NCBI GenBank assembly: GCA_021800165.1
Contig: JAJYZF010000012.1
Coordinates: 1 to 64,000 of the forward strand
Source of the DNA: Planctomycetota bacterium
GTDB lineage: Bacteria; Planctomycetota; Phycisphaerae; WQYP01
DNA length: 64,000 nt
Direction: 5' to 3'
Every line of letters starts with the position of its first letter. Positions within the stretch are counted from its first letter, which is position 1. Both the position numbers and the translations under genes were made by a program. Below the pieces are notes generated by a model that saw only the letters and a program-made list of their open reading frames with translations, did no database searches and was not told where the DNA came from. Shown piece by piece: positions 44,994 to 54,416 of this stretch.

Positions 44994-46370
44994 ATGACTG
45001 AACTTCACGAGCACACGCTGGTTCCCACACGTATGCTGCGGCAGAATGGCCACGGCAACGGACACGCATCCGCCGCAGCGCAGCCCGCGGTGGCCGTCGC
45101 CCCGTGGAAACGGCTGGCCATCCGTCCCCTGGGACTTTCACTCGATCAGGTGCTCATGCTCATCGCCCTGGCCTTGCTTGGTTTTGGCTTTGTCATGGTG
45201 CATAGCGCCCAGGCCCGGGTTGGGCCGGTGAATGTTAGAGCCGAATTAAGCCGATTGATTTTCAGTGCTGTCACCATACACGTGCTGCTGGCGGTGGCGG
45301 CCCTGTGGGTACTCTCACGTCTCAATTACCGCAAATTCATCGGGCGGCACCTGGCCACCTCACCGGCCACCATCCTGATGATCGTGTCGATCTGCCTGCT
45401 GGTGCTGGTGCTCACCCATTTTGGAGCCCGAATCAACGGTGCCAAACGATGGCTGGTGATTCCTTTGGGCGGCCACCGCATCAGTTTTGAACCCTCTGAA
45501 CTGGCCAAATGGTCCATGGTCTTGTTTATCGCCGCCTTTGCCATACATCAGGGCGACCAGATCCGCAGCTTCTGGAAAGGATTTATACCACTGGTCCTGG
45601 CCACCGGCTTGATCTGCTTGCCCATCCTGGTGGAAGATTTCGGCACCGCCGTCCTCATTGGCACGGTCGCGGTTATCCTGATGCTGCTGGCCGGCTGCCG
45701 TTGGTGGCATATTGCCCTGCTCCTGCCGGTGGCGGCCGTGCTGGCCTACTTTGCCGTCTGGCACAGCGCCTATCGCCGGGAGCGCCTGCTGATATTTTTG
45801 CACCCGCATCTGGACCCCAAAGGAGCCGGCTATAACCCGATTCAATCGCTGTTGTCCTTTCACAGCGGCGGATTCTGGGGGCGGGGCTTGGGCAATGGCA
45901 TTCAAAAAATGGGCTTTCTGCCGGAAGACAGTACGGATTTCATCTTCAGCCTCATTGCCGAGGAACTCGGATTTTTCGGCTGTATGTTGGTAATCTCGCT
46001 TTTCATGGGTTTAACCATCTGCGGATGGCTGGTGACGCACCGGGCCAAAGATCTCTTTGGCAAGCTGCTGGCCTTTGGAGCCACCGCTACCATCGCCTTT
46101 CAGGCCATGATGAATGTGGCGGTGGTAACCGTAACAGTCCCCACCAAAGGAATCGCCCTGCCCCTGATTTCCGCGGGTGGCACAGGCTGGGTTCTTACCG
46201 CCGCAGCCATCGGCCTAATGATGAGCGTGGAACGGGTGAATCGCCTGGAACCCGTCGATGCGCCCGATGCCACGGTAAAAGCTCCGGAACGTCTGGGTTT
46301 GCATGTGGTATCCGCACGTGAATCGCCGGGATTACCCGTCCGGTCAATCCCAACATCGGAGCAATTGTGA
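44994..46370 (+). CDS. ftsW: Peptidoglycan glycosyltransferase FtsW (SEDS family)
   Basis: A 458-aa SEDS polymerase, about ten membrane segments. Family signatures are NGAKRWLVIPLGGHRISFEPSELAKWSMVLF and EDFGTAVLIG, the large outer loop, and FIFSLIAEELGFFG followed by a GIALPLISAGGTGWV motif. It makes glycan strands during division. ATG 44994 follows AAGGA. A soluble N-terminal stretch of about 40 residues precedes the first helix. Its stop overlaps the murG start. FtsW rather than RodA is inferred from the gene order. Confidence 0.92.
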   Translation: MTELHEHTLVPTRMLRQNGHGNGHASAAAQPAVAVAPWKRLAIRPLGLSLDQVLMLIALALLGFGFVMVHSAQARVGPVNVRAELSRLIFSAVTIHVLLAVAALWVLSRLNYRKFIGRHLATSPATILMIVSICLLVLVLTHFGARINGAKRWLVIPLGGHRISFEPSELAKWSMVLFIAAFAIHQGDQIRSFWKGFIPLVLATGLICLPILVEDFGTAVLIGTVAVILMLLAGCRWWHIALLLPVAAVLAYFAVWHSAYRRERLLIFLHPHLDPKGAGYNPIQSLLSFHSGGFWGRGLGNGIQKMGFLPEDSTDFIFSLIAEELGFFGCMLVISLFMGLTICGWLVTHRAKDLFGKLLAFGATATIAFQAMMNVAVVTVTVPTKGIALPLISAGGTGWVLTAAAIGLMMSVERVNRLEPVDAPDATVKAPERLGLHVVSARESPGLPVRSIPTSEQL

Positions 46371-47629
46371 GCCAACTCACCAGCCATCTTGAACCACCAG
46401 CGGCCAAGCCAGCCGCTACCGCCGCTGACCCCATCCCTCCCCTGCCGACATCTGTATCCGGCTGCCCCATTGGTCTGGTAATGGCCGGCGGCGGAACCGG
46501 CGGTCATGTATATCCTGGCCTGGCCGTGGCGGAAACTCTGAGTCTATGGTACCCCGATCAATTACATCTGTTATGGGCCGCCACACCGCGCCCCATAGAT
46601 CAGCGGCTGTTGGCGAAGTTTGGCGCGGATTATGTGGCCCAGCCGGTGCGAACATTGACTAAAAAACCGTGGCAATGGTGGCCCTTCCTACGAGCTTGGC
46701 GGGAAAGCTGCGGCTATTGGCGGAGCTATTTTCGGCAAAATTCCGTCCATGCGGTGCTGGCTCTGGGTGGCTACGCAGCGGCACCGGCGGCTATGGTGGC
46801 CTCGGAAATGGGCATTCCTCTGGCCGTGCTTAATCCGGATGCCTTGCCGGGAGTCGCCAATCGATTTTTAATCCGCCGCGCCGATCGAGTTTTTACGCAG
46901 TGGAATTTACCGGCGGCCGCGATCGGCAAGTACCACGCAAAAATGGTCGTTACCGGATGCCCCATTCGCTCGTCCCTGACCAGCTTGTCCCGCCGACAAG
47001 CGGCCCAGCGTTTGGAGATGGATCCGGATCGTCCCACCCTGGTCATCACCGGCGCTTCCCTGGGTGCCAAGACGATCAACGATGCCATCATCGCCCTGTT
47101 GGATCAGCCCGACATTCTTGGCGCTTTGCATGGCCCGGCTCCGGCCCAAGCCCATGGCTCCTGGCAGATCTTGCATCTGACCGGGCTGGGACAGGCCGCA
47201 GCGGCCCGAAGAGCGGCTGCGAAATTCCCGTCCGGCTTTTGGAAGGTGCTTGAATATGTTGACGATATGGCCGCGGTCTGGGCGCTGGCCGATCTGGTCA
47301 TTGCCAGAGCTGGTGCGGGACTCTGCGCGGAATTAACCGCCTGCGGCGTGCCTGCAATTTTATTGCCTTATCCGTTTCATCGCGATCAGCACCAACAGGC
47401 CAATGCCGCCCACTTAACTTCCGCCGGGGCGGCCAGGCTGGTCCTGGATACCAAAGATGCGGCCATCAATGCCGCCGCGCTTCACCCGGTTCTGCTGGAA
47501 TTGCTGACTCATCCCGCCACGCGCCAAGCCATGGCCCAGGCATCCCGACGCCTGGCCAGACCGCAGGCGGCCGCCGACGTAGCCCGCCGGCTAATCCTGC
47601 TGATGACGGAGAAAGTCAACAGCCGATAA
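46367..47629 (+). CDS. murG: MurG, lipid II-forming GlcNAc transferase
   Basis: A 420-aa GT28 enzyme that adds GlcNAc to lipid I at the inner face of the membrane. Signature loop IGLVMAGGGTGGHVYPGLAVAETL; second loop LALGGYAAAPAAMVA; UDP-GlcNAc site GASLGAKTIND and ARAGAGLCAELTACGVPAILLPYPFHRDQHQQANA. It starts at GTG 46367, overlapping the ftsW stop by four bases (translational coupling). About 30 extra N-terminal residues (Ala/Pro-rich) precede the fold. Confidence 0.95.
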   Translation: MSQLTSHLEPPAAKPAATAADPIPPLPTSVSGCPIGLVMAGGGTGGHVYPGLAVAETLSLWYPDQLHLLWAATPRPIDQRLLAKFGADYVAQPVRTLTKKPWQWWPFLRAWRESCGYWRSYFRQNSVHAVLALGGYAAAPAAMVASEMGIPLAVLNPDALPGVANRFLIRRADRVFTQWNLPAAAIGKYHAKMVVTGCPIRSSLTSLSRRQAAQRLEMDPDRPTLVITGASLGAKTINDAIIALLDQPDILGALHGPAPAQAHGSWQILHLTGLGQAAAARRAAAKFPSGFWKVLEYVDDMAAVWALADLVIARAGAGLCAELTACGVPAILLPYPFHRDQHQQANAAHLTSAGAARLVLDTKDAAINAAALHPVLLELLTHPATRQAMAQASRRLARPQAAADVARRLILLMTEKVNSR

Positions 47630-47791
47630 TGATGTTGGTATTCTGGCGCGCAGCCCGGGTGGCACCGGCGTGCGGCGGGTGCCCGGCGGAGGCCAAATAA
47701 CCTCCGGACGGATGGCGTCGGTGGCCATGACTAAATTAGTTGTGCCCATGAGGTTGCCGCTCAACTGGCCACCATAAGGAGACTGGTATCG

Positions 47792-49258
47792 ATGACTCTA
47801 GCGGCGACAAAATCAGGCGGTGAAATTACTTTGCAATTGACGCACACCCCAGATCATGAAGATGGCCCATCCAAGACCGCGATGGATCCTCTGACCGGGC
47901 TTCATGTACATTTTATAGGCATCGGCGGCAGCGGCATGAACGGTCTGGCGCAAATGCTTATTCAATCAAGCGCTATTGTTTCCGGCACCGACCGCACCCG
48001 GTCAATGGCCACCGAAAAACTCAGTGCCTTGGGTGCCCACATCGACTATGTCCATGGTGCCGCCGCTGTCCCGCCCGAATGTGACCTGGTCGTGCATTCC
48101 GCGGCGATCAAAGCCGATCATCCAGAAATGCTTGAGGCCGCCCGGCGCGGCCTTAAAATCCTCAAATATGCCCAGCTTCTCGGCCACATGATGTCTTCCC
48201 GGCAGGGTATTGCCATTGCGGGAACTCATGGCAAATCGACCACCACGGCCATGACGGCCTATGCCCTCACCCAGGCGGCGATGGACCCATCCTTTGTGGT
48301 GGGGGCGAATTGCCGGCAACTGCAAGGCTCCGCCCACGGCGGCGGCGGTCGCCTCTTTGTGGTTGAAGCCTGCGAGTATGACCGCAGCTTTCTCAACCTG
48401 CATCCGCATATCGCCGCCATTCTCAATATTGAAGAAGACCACTTGGATTATTACCACGACATTGAGGAAATTATCGCGGCCTTTGCGCAGCTTCTGCGGC
48501 AGGTGGATCCGGCCGGAACCATCATCACCCAGGCCCAGGATGAACATTGCCTGGCTGCGGCCCGGGCCGCCGGTGTCCAGATCGAAACCTACGGGATTGA
48601 GACGCCTGCCTGCTGGCAGGCGGTGAACCTGACCACCGACCATGGCCGACAATCTTTTGACGTGCTGCAAAATAACCGACCGATGGGCCGGCTCACAACC
48701 CGGCTGGCCGGGCGACACAATGTGGGCAATGCCTTGGTAACCGCAGCCATCGGCGTGCATTGCGGTGCCAAGTGGCAGGCGGTGGCGGATGGCATTGCCA
48801 ATTTTGGCGGCGTAGATCGACGCAGCGAGTTTCTGGGGCAGCGCGGCGGCATCAACTTTGTCGATGATTACGGCCACCACCCGACCGAAATTCGCGCTAC
48901 CCTGCAAGCTCTCCGCGATCATTATGCCCCACGGCGGCTGATTTGTGTGTTTCAGCCGCACCAGCACAGCCGCACCCGGTTTTTACTCAACGATTTCGCC
49001 CGCAGCTTCGCCCATGCGGACCTTACCATTGTTCCGGATATTTATTTCGTCCGCGACAGCGAACTCGACCGTCAGGCCGTCAATGCCGCCATGCTGGTGG
49101 ACCGTATCCGCGCCAACGGACGCCAAGCCAGGTATATTCCGGATTTCCCGGGGATTGTAAATTATCTGCAAGAACAACTGCAGCCTGGAGATTTAGTAGT
49201 GTCGATGGGCGCTGGCCCTGTTTGGGAAATTACGCATGAATTGGTACGCAGGCTTTGA
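47792..49258 (+). CDS. murC: UDP-N-acetylmuramate-L-alanine ligase
   Basis: A 488-aa MurC, which adds the first L-Ala to UDP-MurNAc. Glycine loop VHFIGIGGSGMNGLAQML, ATP loop IAGTHGKSTTTAMTAYAL, and DDYGHHPTEIRATLQAL with FQPHQHSRT in the C-terminal domain. About 35 extra residues lie at the N-terminus, behind a good ribosome site (AAGGAG). It overlaps murB by 23 bases. The 162-base gap before it is the largest within the cluster. Confidence 0.95.
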   Translation: MTLAATKSGGEITLQLTHTPDHEDGPSKTAMDPLTGLHVHFIGIGGSGMNGLAQMLIQSSAIVSGTDRTRSMATEKLSALGAHIDYVHGAAAVPPECDLVVHSAAIKADHPEMLEAARRGLKILKYAQLLGHMMSSRQGIAIAGTHGKSTTTAMTAYALTQAAMDPSFVVGANCRQLQGSAHGGGGRLFVVEACEYDRSFLNLHPHIAAILNIEEDHLDYYHDIEEIIAAFAQLLRQVDPAGTIITQAQDEHCLAAARAAGVQIETYGIETPACWQAVNLTTDHGRQSFDVLQNNRPMGRLTTRLAGRHNVGNALVTAAIGVHCGAKWQAVADGIANFGGVDRRSEFLGQRGGINFVDDYGHHPTEIRATLQALRDHYAPRRLICVFQPHQHSRTRFLLNDFARSFAHADLTIVPDIYFVRDSELDRQAVNAAMLVDRIRANGRQARYIPDFPGIVNYLQEQLQPGDLVVSMGAGPVWEITHELVRRL

Positions 49259-50114
49259 GAGCGCAGTAACGGAAAACGTGCCTCTGGCACCCAAGACGTG
49301 GTTTAACGTCGGCGGTCCGGCGCGTTATTTTGTCGAACCGGAAGATGTCACCCAGGCTGCCGCCATCCTCCTGCGCCTGCGCGAAAATGATATCCCGATT
49401 TATGTCCTGGGGTCCGGAGCCAACTTGCTCATCAGCGATGCCGGGGTCAACGGGGCCGTCATTCATCTCCATAACAAGGCTTTCAAAACCATTGACTTCC
49501 AAGGGCGCAATGTTGCCGCCGGAGCTGGAACCGATGTTCAACAACTGATCCGCCAATGCGCGCACCAGGGGCTTTCCGGTCTGGAATGTCTGGCCGGAAT
49601 TCCCGGCACCGTTGGCGGCGAAATACGCATGAATGCCGGCGGCGCATTTGGAGATATCGGCTCGCAGGTGCTGGATGTCACCGTCATGGATCTCAACGGC
49701 CAAAGTTATACCCGGCAGCGTGATGATCTGGTCTTTGAATATCGCCATTCCAACATTACCGCCAAACTTATTCTCGCGGCTACTTTTGAGCTTATTCCGG
49801 ATGACCCCAACCGCATTGCCGAAAAAGTAAAGGAAATATGGATGTTCAAACGCAACTCCCAGCCGCTGGCGGAAAATAATGCCGGGTGTATTTTCAAGAA
49901 TTCCAGCGGTACCTCCGCGGGGCAGTTGATTGACAAGACCGGCCTTAAAGGCTTGCGTATCGGCGGAGCCGAAGTTTCCCAGCGGCATGCCAATTTCATT
50001 GTGGCCAAACCGGGCTGCAAAGCCGCGGATATCCAAGCTCTCATCGCACAGGTACGCAAACGTGTGCAGGAAAAGTTTGCGGTCATTCTGGAAACCGAGG
50101 TGGTCATCTGGTAG
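49236..50114 (+). CDS. murB: UDP-N-acetylenolpyruvoylglucosamine reductase
   Basis: A 292-aa FAD enzyme that reduces enolpyruvyl-UDP-GlcNAc to UDP-MurNAc. FAD motifs: TWFNVGGPARYFVEP, VLGSGANLLISD, LECLAGIPGTVGGEIRMNAGG. Near the C-terminus the usual catalytic Ser of GSxFKNP is replaced by Cys (NNAGCIFKNSSG, C218); the final Glu region ETEVVIW is present. Cys at this place is known in some MurB proteins, so activity is still likely. The start lies inside the end of murC. Confidence 0.94.
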   Translation: MNWYAGFESAVTENVPLAPKTWFNVGGPARYFVEPEDVTQAAAILLRLRENDIPIYVLGSGANLLISDAGVNGAVIHLHNKAFKTIDFQGRNVAAGAGTDVQQLIRQCAHQGLSGLECLAGIPGTVGGEIRMNAGGAFGDIGSQVLDVTVMDLNGQSYTRQRDDLVFEYRHSNITAKLILAATFELIPDDPNRIAEKVKEIWMFKRNSQPLAENNAGCIFKNSSGTSAGQLIDKTGLKGLRIGGAEVSQRHANFIVAKPGCKAADIQALIAQVRKRVQEKFAVILETEVVIW

Positions 50115-50183
50115 CCTACGCCAAGATGACTCTCGGCCGATCCGTGCATCAACCGCGGTTGCCGACTTAACAAAGGCCTTGTC

Positions 50184-51146
50184 ATGGACGACAAACAAAA
50201 TTCTCTGGCCATTACGCTGCTGGCGGGTGGCATATCCGCCGAACGTGAAGTTTCGCTTTTGACCGGCGCGCAGATCGCCGCAGCGCTGCACCGTCGCGGC
50301 CACCGTGTCTTTCAAGCGGATGTTGCGCCCACCAACCTTGTCGCCCTCGACCATCAACCGTGTGATGTGGTTTTTCCGGCTCTGCATGGAACCTTCGGCG
50401 AAGACGGTGGTATCCAGGAAATTCTGGAGCAGCGCCGGCTGCCATTTGTGGGGTCCGATTCCGCCTGCTCACGCCTGGCCATGGACAAACTTGCCACCAA
50501 ACAACTGCTTCTCGATCATGGCGTCGCCACTCCGGACTGGCAGGTGGTATACGCCGGCAAATTTAAGGACAGTTGGGTGCCCGCCAGCGGTATTGGCTAT
50601 CCCTGCGTGATCAAACCCATTGCCGAGGGCAGCAGTGTGGACTGTGCCCTGTGCCGCAATGCCCAGGAAGCCCGCGCGCATCTTGGCGCCACACTTCCCC
50701 GCCACGGAAGTATGCTGGTGGAGCGTTTCATCGCCGGACCTGAACTGACCGTGGGCATTATCAATGGCACCCCCCTGCCCACCATTGAAATCCGGTCCAA
50801 GGCAAGCTTCTATGATTACCAGGCCAAATATGTCCGACCCGATACGCAATACCTTTTTGACATTGACCTGCCCGCCGCCGTGCTCGATACAGTACGTAGC
50901 GCCGCTTTGGAAACCTGGCGGTTGGTCGGGGCCCGCCATCTGGCCCGGGTGGATATTATGGTGGATGCGACCGCTTTACAGCCGGCGGTGCTGGAAATTA
51001 ACACCATGCCGGGCTTTACCAGCCACTCGCTGGTGCCCAAAGCCGCCCAACGGGCCGGCATCTCCTTTGATGAACTCTGTGATCGCCTGGTACGGATGGC
51101 CCACCGTGATGGCGCGGTTGCCGCTGCGCCCAGAAACCGAAAGTGA
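50184..51146 (+). CDS. ddl: D-alanine-D-alanine ligase
   Basis: A 320-aa ATP-grasp ligase that makes D-Ala-D-Ala for the peptide stem. N-terminal LLAGGISAEREVSLLTGAQIAAAL, then FPALHGTFGEDGGIQEILE, the ATP loop CVIKPIAEGSSVD, and the end LEINTMPGFTSHSLVPKAA with the metal ligands. Length is normal. It lies 69 bases after murB and its stop overlaps the GTG of the next gene. Confidence 0.95.
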   Translation: MDDKQNSLAITLLAGGISAEREVSLLTGAQIAAALHRRGHRVFQADVAPTNLVALDHQPCDVVFPALHGTFGEDGGIQEILEQRRLPFVGSDSACSRLAMDKLATKQLLLDHGVATPDWQVVYAGKFKDSWVPASGIGYPCVIKPIAEGSSVDCALCRNAQEARAHLGATLPRHGSMLVERFIAGPELTVGIINGTPLPTIEIRSKASFYDYQAKYVRPDTQYLFDIDLPAAVLDTVRSAALETWRLVGARHLARVDIMVDATALQPAVLEINTMPGFTSHSLVPKAAQRAGISFDELCDRLVRMAHRDGAVAAAPRNRK

Positions 51147-52102
51147 ATGTGACCCTCATGGCCGATGACCATAACTCAATGCGTATCCTCCGTCCCTGGC
51201 AAATTCCCTGGGTGCGCGGCCTGCTGGCGGCTTGTGTGGTGGCTGGCGTCGCGGCCGGCATTATTGAATCCTGGCACTATGTTCATAGTTATGCCCGGAA
51301 AATTATTGAACAGCGCGATCACCGCCCTCTCAAACGCATTGTCCTGTTGAATACCCCACCCTGGCTCTCCAAAAGTCTCCTGGATCAGATTGCCCAGGAA
51401 GCTGTTAATTATACCATTTACAATCCGCGCCATCCGGATTACGCCATGCAACTGCGTGATCCTCTCAATGGCAACATTCTGAAAATTCTCGCTCGGCATT
51501 ATTTACAGGATCAAAACGCCGGCGAAAATGCCTGGATCAAGCGTATTAGCTTTATCCGCCGGGCATGGACGCGCAGTGCCCAGATCATCGAGATCTCCGC
51601 CGTTTATCGCCGGCCCGCGGCCTTGGTTGCCGGCCCCACCGGCGGCTATCTGGTGTCGTTTGGCGGTGTGCGCCTGCCCGGGCTATACAAGGTCAACCAA
51701 TTCTCCGCCCTCCGCTGGCTGATCCAAATTATCGGCAGTCAGGCCGCTCCGCCGGCGGCGGGTTCCCAGGTGGATGCACCACGCATACAAGTGGCACTCA
51801 AGTTGATCCATCTGCTGGCGTCCCAGCCGTATTATGGCCAAATTGCCGCGATTAACATGCGGAACCTGGGCGGCAAAACGAGTGCCCTGGCTCCGCAGAT
51901 AACGCTGATCACCCGCTTTGGTACCCAGGTATGGTGGGGCCGCGCTCCCGGGCAGGAAGGCTTTTATGAAGTGCCCGCGGCCCGCAAGCTCAAGTCTCTG
52001 GCGAAAATCTACGCCCGCTTCGGCCGCATCGACGCTGACCGGGCCTATGTTGACATCCGCGGCGACCAGGTGTTGGTGCCCAAGCCCACCACCCAACCGT
52101 AA
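51143..52102 (+). CDS. ftsQ: FtsQ/DivIB-like division protein
   Basis: A 319-aa bitopic protein in the usual position of ftsQ, straight after ddl. A membrane segment spans about residues 24-42 (GLLAACVVAGVAAGIIESW). The outer part could hold a POTRA-like domain (about 60-130) followed by a beta domain ending in KIYARFGRIDADRAYVDIRGDQVLVP, as FtsQ proteins do. Sequence similarity to well-known FtsQ is weak, so the name rests on position, topology and the C-terminal segment. GTG 51143 overlaps ddl; ATG 51158 is possible. No ftsA or ftsZ follows. Confidence 0.75.
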   Translation: MNVTLMADDHNSMRILRPWQIPWVRGLLAACVVAGVAAGIIESWHYVHSYARKIIEQRDHRPLKRIVLLNTPPWLSKSLLDQIAQEAVNYTIYNPRHPDYAMQLRDPLNGNILKILARHYLQDQNAGENAWIKRISFIRRAWTRSAQIIEISAVYRRPAALVAGPTGGYLVSFGGVRLPGLYKVNQFSALRWLIQIIGSQAAPPAAGSQVDAPRIQVALKLIHLLASQPYYGQIAAINMRNLGGKTSALAPQITLITRFGTQVWWGRAPGQEGFYEVPAARKLKSLAKIYARFGRIDADRAYVDIRGDQVLVPKPTTQP

Positions 52103-52141
52103 GCCACAGGCTGTCCTTTGTACACTTGACATGCCCCCGCG

Positions 52142-52273
52142 ACGCTGGCCAACCGCCGGGGCACGGACCAGGATACGGCCAACGTGGTGGCCTTTTTGGC
52201 TTCCGATTTAACCGGCTTTATTACAGGGCTGTTTGTGCCGGTATGCGGCGGCAATGTCATGCCGTGCATTCAG
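52142..52273 (+). pseudogene. C-terminal remnant of an SDR (FabG-like) oxidoreductase
   Basis: About 44 codons read TLANRRGTDQDTANVVAFLASDLTGFITGLFVPVCGG…, the last helix and strand of a short-chain dehydrogenase, where FabG proteins have FLASD…YITG…VNGG. No N-terminal SDR sequence lies upstream; the preceding bases are the end of the ftsQ-like gene. The frame runs on for about 78 random-looking codons. It is a detached gene end. Confidence 0.7.
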
Positions 52274-52470
52274 GAAGGGGAAAATTCGGCAGATCGGTGC
52301 ACGATGGCGGCTAAACACCAAGGCTCGACGGCGCGAAGTGGCGGGCCAGCGGTTGCGACGCCGCCGAGGTTGCCGCGGGTGGACAAAAGTAATCGGATGC
52401 TTGGATGGCGTGGGCGTGTCGGCTGCTCTCAAGGTGGCCACAACGCCCCTGCCCTACCCACCACATTCTA

Positions 52471-53019
52471 TCAAACGCGCCGTGCGCTGTTGGCGGCTAA
52501 AACCTGAAAAATGCCGCGGCAGAAAGCGGGTAAGTCATCGGGTTTGCGCGAGCTTACGAAATGCCCGTCCACCACCACTTCCTCATCCAACCATAGAGCG
52601 CCGGCGTTGATTAGATCATCTTTAATACCCGGCGATCCGGTTACTTTCACGCCACGATACACGCCGGCGGAAATGGCGATCCATCCACCATGGCAGATCG
52701 CCGCCAGCAGTTGCCGTTGCTGATGAAAATGACGCACCAACTCCTTGACCTTTTCGTCGCGGCGGAGCTTATCGGGGGCAAATCCACCCGCCAGCACAAC
52801 ACCATCGAAATCTTCGGCCTTGACCTGGGCAATAGCCACATCGGAAACGGCGGGATAACCATGCTTGCCGGTGTACTTGGTGCCGGCCCGTGGACCGGCC
52901 AAGGTTACTCTCGCACCCGCTTCCTGCAGGCGATATTTCGGGTACCAGAGTTCCAAATCTTCGTAGATATCATCCACAAACATAAGGATGTGGCATCCCT
53001 TGACAGGCTCACTGGACAT
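52471..53019 (-). CDS. DJ-1/PfpI-family protein
   Basis: A 182-aa protein of the DJ-1/PfpI (class I glutamine-amidotransferase-like) superfamily. The nucleophile elbow is AAICHGGWI (Cys in the usual place), with GVVLAGGFAPDKLRRDEKVKELVRHF and the early Glu region DDIYEDLELWYP. ATG 53019 follows a GGTAAGGG ribosome site; the ORF-track start 222 bases upstream covers the FmdB gene region and is not real. Family members are proteases, glyoxalases or stress chaperones; which one is unknown. Confidence 0.9.
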   Translation of the reverse strand: MSSEPVKGCHILMFVDDIYEDLELWYPKYRLQEAGARVTLAGPRAGTKYTGKHGYPAVSDVAIAQVKAEDFDGVVLAGGFAPDKLRRDEKVKELVRHFHQQRQLLAAICHGGWIAISAGVYRGVKVTGSPGIKDDLINAGALWLDEEVVVDGHFVSSRKPDDLPAFCRGIFQVLAANSARRV

Positions 53020-53090
53020 CAATTCTACCCTTACCAGCCAACGGTGGTGTTGCTCGCAACCATGTTTGGCATCGGTTAATCTTGCCGCAG

Positions 53091-53330
53091 TTACGCACGG
53101 CCGCCGCAGGACCCTTTCATGCGACCACAGCCGCACATGCCGCCGGGAGCGGCTTCCGCCGAAGCTCCGCCCGCATCCGCCGCCGCCACGGCGAAAACCG
53201 AAATCTTGCGTTTGGTTTGCCGGGCATGGCAACTGGGACATTGGACTGCCTCATCGGCATGGTTCATGCTGGCAGCGAGATGCTCAAAGCTGGCCCCACA
53301 TTTTTTACATTCGTATTCATAGATAGGCAT
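53091..53330 (-). CDS. FmdB-type zinc-ribbon protein
   Basis: A 79-aa protein starting MPIYEYECKKCGASFEHL with a CxxC…CxxC zinc ribbon (CKKC, CPSC), the FmdB/YaaF-like putative regulator family, followed by an Ala/Gly-rich stretch and a Cys/Gly tail (MCGCGRMKGSCGG). A strong ribosome site (AAGGAG) is present. Its role is unknown; it has been called a regulator. It is transcribed in the same direction as the DJ-1 gene, 71 bases upstream of it. Confidence 0.92.
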   Translation of the reverse strand: MPIYEYECKKCGASFEHLAASMNHADEAVQCPSCHARQTKRKISVFAVAAADAGGASAEAAPGGMCGCGRMKGSCGGRA

Positions 53331-53498
53331 AATGCGTGACTCCTTAAAAGTACCTTGCCGACTGTTTTGAGTTTATGCACTGCGGACCGGGGAATCAAGT
53401 GTGGCCGCCGGGAGTTATCAGCCCCAAGAATCCATGGTACGATAAATGAAGCTAGGTTTGGGTCCCAGAGTGCCGCTTGGTCACCAAACCGTATACCA

Positions 53499-53572
53499 GC
53501 GCTTGTAGCTCAATTGGATAGAGCATCCGCCTTCTAAGCGGACGGTTGTGGGTTCGAGTCCCGCCAAGCGCA
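53499..53572 (+). tRNA. tRNA-Arg (anticodon TCT)
   Basis: Cloverleaf: acceptor GCGCTTG/CAAGCGC, D arm GCTC/GAGC, anticodon stem TCCGC/GCGGA with loop CTTCTAA, T arm GTGGG-TTCGAGT-CCCGC, discriminator A. Anticodon TCT reads AGA/AGG Arg codons. CCA is not encoded. Confidence 0.97.
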
Positions 53573-53729
53573 TTACCGGCTGGCCCGGCAAAGACGAAGT
53601 TGAACTCCGCGCCGGCTCGCCCGTATGATACTCCAACTAATAGGGGTGCCGAGGCCCGTAAAGTGGACGGAAATTTAAGACCCGCAGGTGGAGCGGGGCG
53701 GTTGGTTCCAGGCCAAGGGAAAGTCTTTG

Positions 53730-54416
53730 ATGAAAACCATGGATCCCAGCTCAACGGCACCAACGCCCAGTGAGCCTCCGCGTAATGAGCGGGCGGCGGC
53801 CTTGCTGGCCGGGGGCGGAACCGCGGGGCCGCTGTCGCAGGGACAAATTGCCCAAATTGTCGCGGCCAAGCGCGAATTGGTTCCCATCCTGAAAGGTCAA
53901 AAAGTGGCGCAGCGCACGGCCGGCGGGTTGATCAGCGCCGGAATTCTTACCGCCATTCTGGCATTTTTCGGCACGTTCAGCATCACCGCACTGGTGATGG
54001 GGTTATGGATGATCGCGGCCGGCTTTATTGAACACTGGCAGGGACAAAAAATTCATCATTTAAAGCCCGAGGCCTTCACCATTCTCATCCGCAATCAATT
54101 GTTGCTGGGGGCGATGTTTGTGATATTAGGCTTGTGGTGGATGCTGGAAGTGCGTCTGGGCTGGATGAGCGCTACCGAAAAGAAGGAAATTCACTCTGTG
54201 ATCACGGCCATGTCGACAGTCGGAGGAGGTGCCGGAGAGGTCAGGTCGCTTATCACCAGCATTGAGTATATCGCCTACGGATCGATTGTCGTCTTGGGCT
54301 TGTGCGGCCAAGGATGGCTGAGCTTTTATTATTGGCAGCGTCGCAATCTCCTCAACAAATATCTGGCCGGTACGCCGGGGTGGATTATTTCCTTGCAGCG
54401 CCACGACACGATTTAG
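53730..54416 (+). CDS. Membrane protein of unknown function
   Basis: A 228-aa protein with a Pro/Ala-rich cytoplasmic start (about 60 residues, with a GQIAQIVAAKRELVPILKGQK helix) and four hydrophobic segments (about 68-85, 88-105, 125-145 and 190-210). No known domain is seen. The start at 53730 follows AAGGGA. Its stop overlaps that of the convergent carbonic anhydrase gene by four bases. Confidence 0.72.
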   Translation: MKTMDPSSTAPTPSEPPRNERAAALLAGGGTAGPLSQGQIAQIVAAKRELVPILKGQKVAQRTAGGLISAGILTAILAFFGTFSITALVMGLWMIAAGFIEHWQGQKIHHLKPEAFTILIRNQLLLGAMFVILGLWWMLEVRLGWMSATEKKEIHSVITAMSTVGGGAGEVRSLITSIEYIAYGSIVVLGLCGQGWLSFYYWQRRNLLNKYLAGTPGWIISLQRHDTI

